From contig CAZULF010000104.1 in the NCBI GenBank assembly GCA_964621215.1, positions 1 to 7,293 of the forward strand: a stretch of DNA of 7,293 nt. Direction: 5' to 3'. The notes below the pieces were generated by a model. That model made no database searches, had not been told where the DNA came from, and saw nothing but the letters and a program-made list of their open reading frames with translations. A program made the position numbers and the translations under genes. Source of the DNA: CAZULF01 sp964621215 (GTDB lineage: Bacteria; Pseudomonadota; Gammaproteobacteria; UBA1113). Shown here one piece after another: positions 6,316-7,293 of this stretch. The number at the start of each line of letters is the position of its first letter. The stretch's first letter is position 1.

Positions 6316-6781
6316 ACGATCTAGCACTACTCGAACTTGAAATACCCTGTTTGTTTTTAAAAGTTTCTTCAAGTTGAGCCTGGAATGAAGGTATATCTTC
6401 TATCTCTTTATCCGATAATAAATTTTCACTCTCCATTTTAATTAATGCTTGAGATATAGTATCCATAATCTGTTCAAAAAGCTCCGTACATTGCATATGA
6501 TAATTTAGCTTATCAAACATACTCCTTACATTCTTCTTCTCAAAAGCAGTTTCTAAATTTTCGAGAATAATGTCTAAATATTGCTGTAAAACTTGAAAAT
6601 AAGGCTCTATCTGCAATAATAACGAAAACATTGAAAGACAGTGCTCTCCCTTCAGTTTTTCTGTTAATAATGCCGGTATCGATTGTTGCTCGAAGAGCAA
6701 GTTATAAAAGTCATTTCCGACAAAATCAAAAAAAGACTTGATTTTTGTTAACGTGCCAAGTTTGAACTGTTTGTTTTTCAT
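6308..6781 (-). CDS. Unrecognised helical protein; probably the 3' part of a frameshifted gene
   Basis: I do not recognise this 157-codon frame. It predicts a soluble, mainly helical product: GNDFYNLLFEQQ (22-33), leucine/phenylalanine-rich amphipathic helices (about 45-115), an acidic stretch (SDKEIEDIP, QLEETF, 123-141) and a serine-rich end (SSSSSARSFT). No signal peptide or membrane segment is seen. Its first ATG (6781) has no Shine-Dalgarno sequence and lies inside the upstream 89-codon frame, 56 bases before that frame's stop. Skipping one T in the T7 run at 6734-6728 would join ...NQVFF of the upstream frame to DFVGNDFY of this one, giving one 228-residue protein. I think a single gene, disrupted or recoded, is more likely than two. 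Two sampled 60-base lines (6421, 6541) have only 15 G/C, against 27 in a line of pdxA, suggesting acquired DNA. The acidic then serine-rich C-terminus resembles type IV effector signals, which is speculation. Confidence 0.5.
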   Translation of the reverse strand: MKNKQFKLGTLTKIKSFFDFVGNDFYNLLFEQQSIPALLTEKLKGEHCLSMFSLLLQIEPYFQVLQQYLDIILENLETAFEKKNVRSMFDKLNYHMQCTELFEQIMDTISQALIKMESENLLSDKEIEDIPSFQAQLEETFKNKQGISSSSSARSFT

Positions 6782-6995
6782 TGGTATTTTCGATTATCCA
6801 TGTGACGTTAACTTCTTCCATACAAACTTTTATTTGTTCCGATTCGACTTTTAAAGTAGCACAAATAAATATCCGGCGATGTTTGTCATATTGACTTATT
6901 AATTCCAATATCGAAAAAATCTCAGGTTCCCTAAATATAGAAAAAGTCCCCGACAAACAATCAAAATCAATTGTGCTATCTATCATACTTTTCAT
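6726..6995 (-). CDS. Unrecognised 89-residue protein; probably the 5' part of the same frameshifted gene
   Basis: Not recognised. The product starts MKSMIDSTIDFDCLSGTF, with a middle part that looks like alternating beta strands (RRIFICATLKVESEQIKVCMEEVNVTWIIE, read as 40-69 approximately) and ends TWHVNKNQVFF. There is no signal peptide. The start is well supported: AAGGA ends about 6 bases before the ATG, and an extended -10 promoter lies 37 bases upstream. The stop TGA (6728-6726) falls at the end of a run of seven T residues. With one T fewer the frame would run into DFVGNDFYNLL and on to the stop at 6308. This gene therefore has the initiation signals, and the downstream frame has the rest of the protein. 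If the shift is real and not a sequencing error, the 89-residue form may be a truncated product. The AT-rich composition matches its partner and differs from the housekeeping genes to the left. Confidence 0.5.
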   Translation of the reverse strand: MKSMIDSTIDFDCLSGTFSIFREPEIFSILELISQYDKHRRIFICATLKVESEQIKVCMEEVNVTWIIENTNEKQTVQTWHVNKNQVFF

Positions 6996-6999
6996 ATTT

Positions 7000-7008
7000 T
7001 TTCCTTTT
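7000..7008 (-). promoter_or_regulatory. Shine-Dalgarno site of the 89-codon frame
   Basis: The minus strand reads AAAAAGGA here, then about six A/T bases, then ATG at 6995. This is the only clear ribosome site for the pair of overlapping unknown frames and is the main reason to treat 6995 as the true start of the region. Confidence 0.6.
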
Positions 7009-7031
7009 TGTTAGGTCGATTTTTTTATTAC

Positions 7032-7040
7032 ATTATATCA
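7032..7040 (-). promoter_or_regulatory. Extended -10 promoter of the unknown gene
   Basis: The minus strand reads TGATATAAT: a perfect TATAAT (7037-7032) preceded by the TG dinucleotide of an extended -10. No good -35 is seen, and extended -10 promoters do not require one. Transcription would begin near 7025 and reach the ATG at 6995 after about 30 bases. Confidence 0.5.
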
Positions 7041-7086
7041 TATATCTATAGCCCATCATTAGCCGCGTTCTATCTAAGTTACATAA

Positions 7087-7293
7087 CTAATACACCTGCA
7101 AGACTTTCAATGCCGCATAAACATAATAAAGCGGCATAAAAATAAGCTTGTCGTCCTTGGGCTCTTGATATGCAGTATCAAGAAAAATATAGGCCTTAGG
7201 TGTGTGAGGATATTGTTCTAAAAATAGATGTAAACTACGCAGCTTTCCTGAAACACCGCTTTTAACCTCAACTGGGATAACTTGTCCTTGTTT
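7087..7293 (-). CDS. C-terminus of a DUF4143-type AAA family ATPase, 5'-truncated by the window edge
   Basis: Only the last 68 codons are present; the start lies beyond the right edge. The segment begins KQGQVIPVEVKSGVSGKLRS and continues LHLFLEQYP, then YIFLDTAYQEP, ending IFMPLYYVYAALKVLQVY before TAG. VIPVEVKSG followed by G-x-L-x-SLHLFL is the hallmark of the C-terminal PD-(D/E)xK-like DUF4143 domain, which follows an N-terminal P-loop AAA ATPase domain in a widespread family of bacterial proteins. E9 and K11 of this fragment form the E-x-K of that fold. The biological role of these ATPases is poorly defined; links to mobile or defence-related DNA have been proposed. The final PLYYVYAAL is also typical of the family's end. 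The gene reads toward the unknown frames but no terminator separates them, so partial read-through is possible. Confidence 0.82.
   Translation of the reverse strand, partial: KQGQVIPVEVKSGVSGKLRSLHLFLEQYPHTPKAYIFLDTAYQEPKDDKLIFMPLYYVYAALKVLQVY

Noticed and set aside
7110..7137. Inverted repeat ATGCCGC / GCGGCAT with a 14-base loop
   Set aside because: It lies inside the coding end of the DUF4143 ATPase, where it encodes FMPLYYVYAAL, and no T run follows. It is more likely coincidence than a terminator.

Overview
The window is a stretch of bacterial chromosome of about 40% G+C from a gammaproteobacterium. The block surA-pdxA-rsmA, with the last two genes joined by an ATGA overlap, is a gammaproteobacterial signature. 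SurA has the same 428-residue length as the E. coli protein as I recall it. Serine/glutamate-rich tails and very AT-rich accessory genes next to housekeeping genes would suit a host-associated Legionellales-type organism. That placement is an inference, because no rRNA or other phylogenetic marker is present.

Left part, + strand: the 3' portion of dsbD (membrane electron-transfer domain plus C-terminal thioredoxin domain) runs in from the left edge. After its TAG stop the same reading frame stays open for 73 more codons of serine/glutamate-rich, disordered-looking sequence. Then come surA (periplasmic chaperone/prolyl isomerase), pdxA (vitamin B6 synthesis) and rsmA (16S rRNA dimethyltransferase), packed as an operon. 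DsbD and SurA both serve folding of envelope proteins. PdxA and RsmA are unrelated in function but conserved neighbours of surA. lptD does not lie directly before surA, and apaG/apaH do not directly follow rsmA, although they often do in relatives.

Middle part: a minus-strand gene for a small lipoprotein with a lytic transglycosylase (SLT) domain converges on rsmA across a short AT-rich dyad. It is divergent from ldhA, a fermentative D-lactate dehydrogenase on the + strand.

Right part, minus strand: a markedly AT-poorly conserved-looking accessory region (two sampled 60-base lines at 25% G+C) holds two overlapping open frames of 89 and 157 codons, which I do not recognise. Only the upstream one has a promoter and a Shine-Dalgarno sequence. 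The two frames share a run of seven T residues, at which dropping one base would join them into one 228-residue protein. The 3' end of the downstream frame overlaps the end of ldhA by 8 bases. At the right edge is the C-terminal 68 codons of a DUF4143-type AAA ATPase.

The two observations most worth checking are the apparent frameshift in the unknown right-hand gene and the open frame behind the dsbD stop codon. I see no rRNA, tRNA, insertion sequence or CRISPR array.
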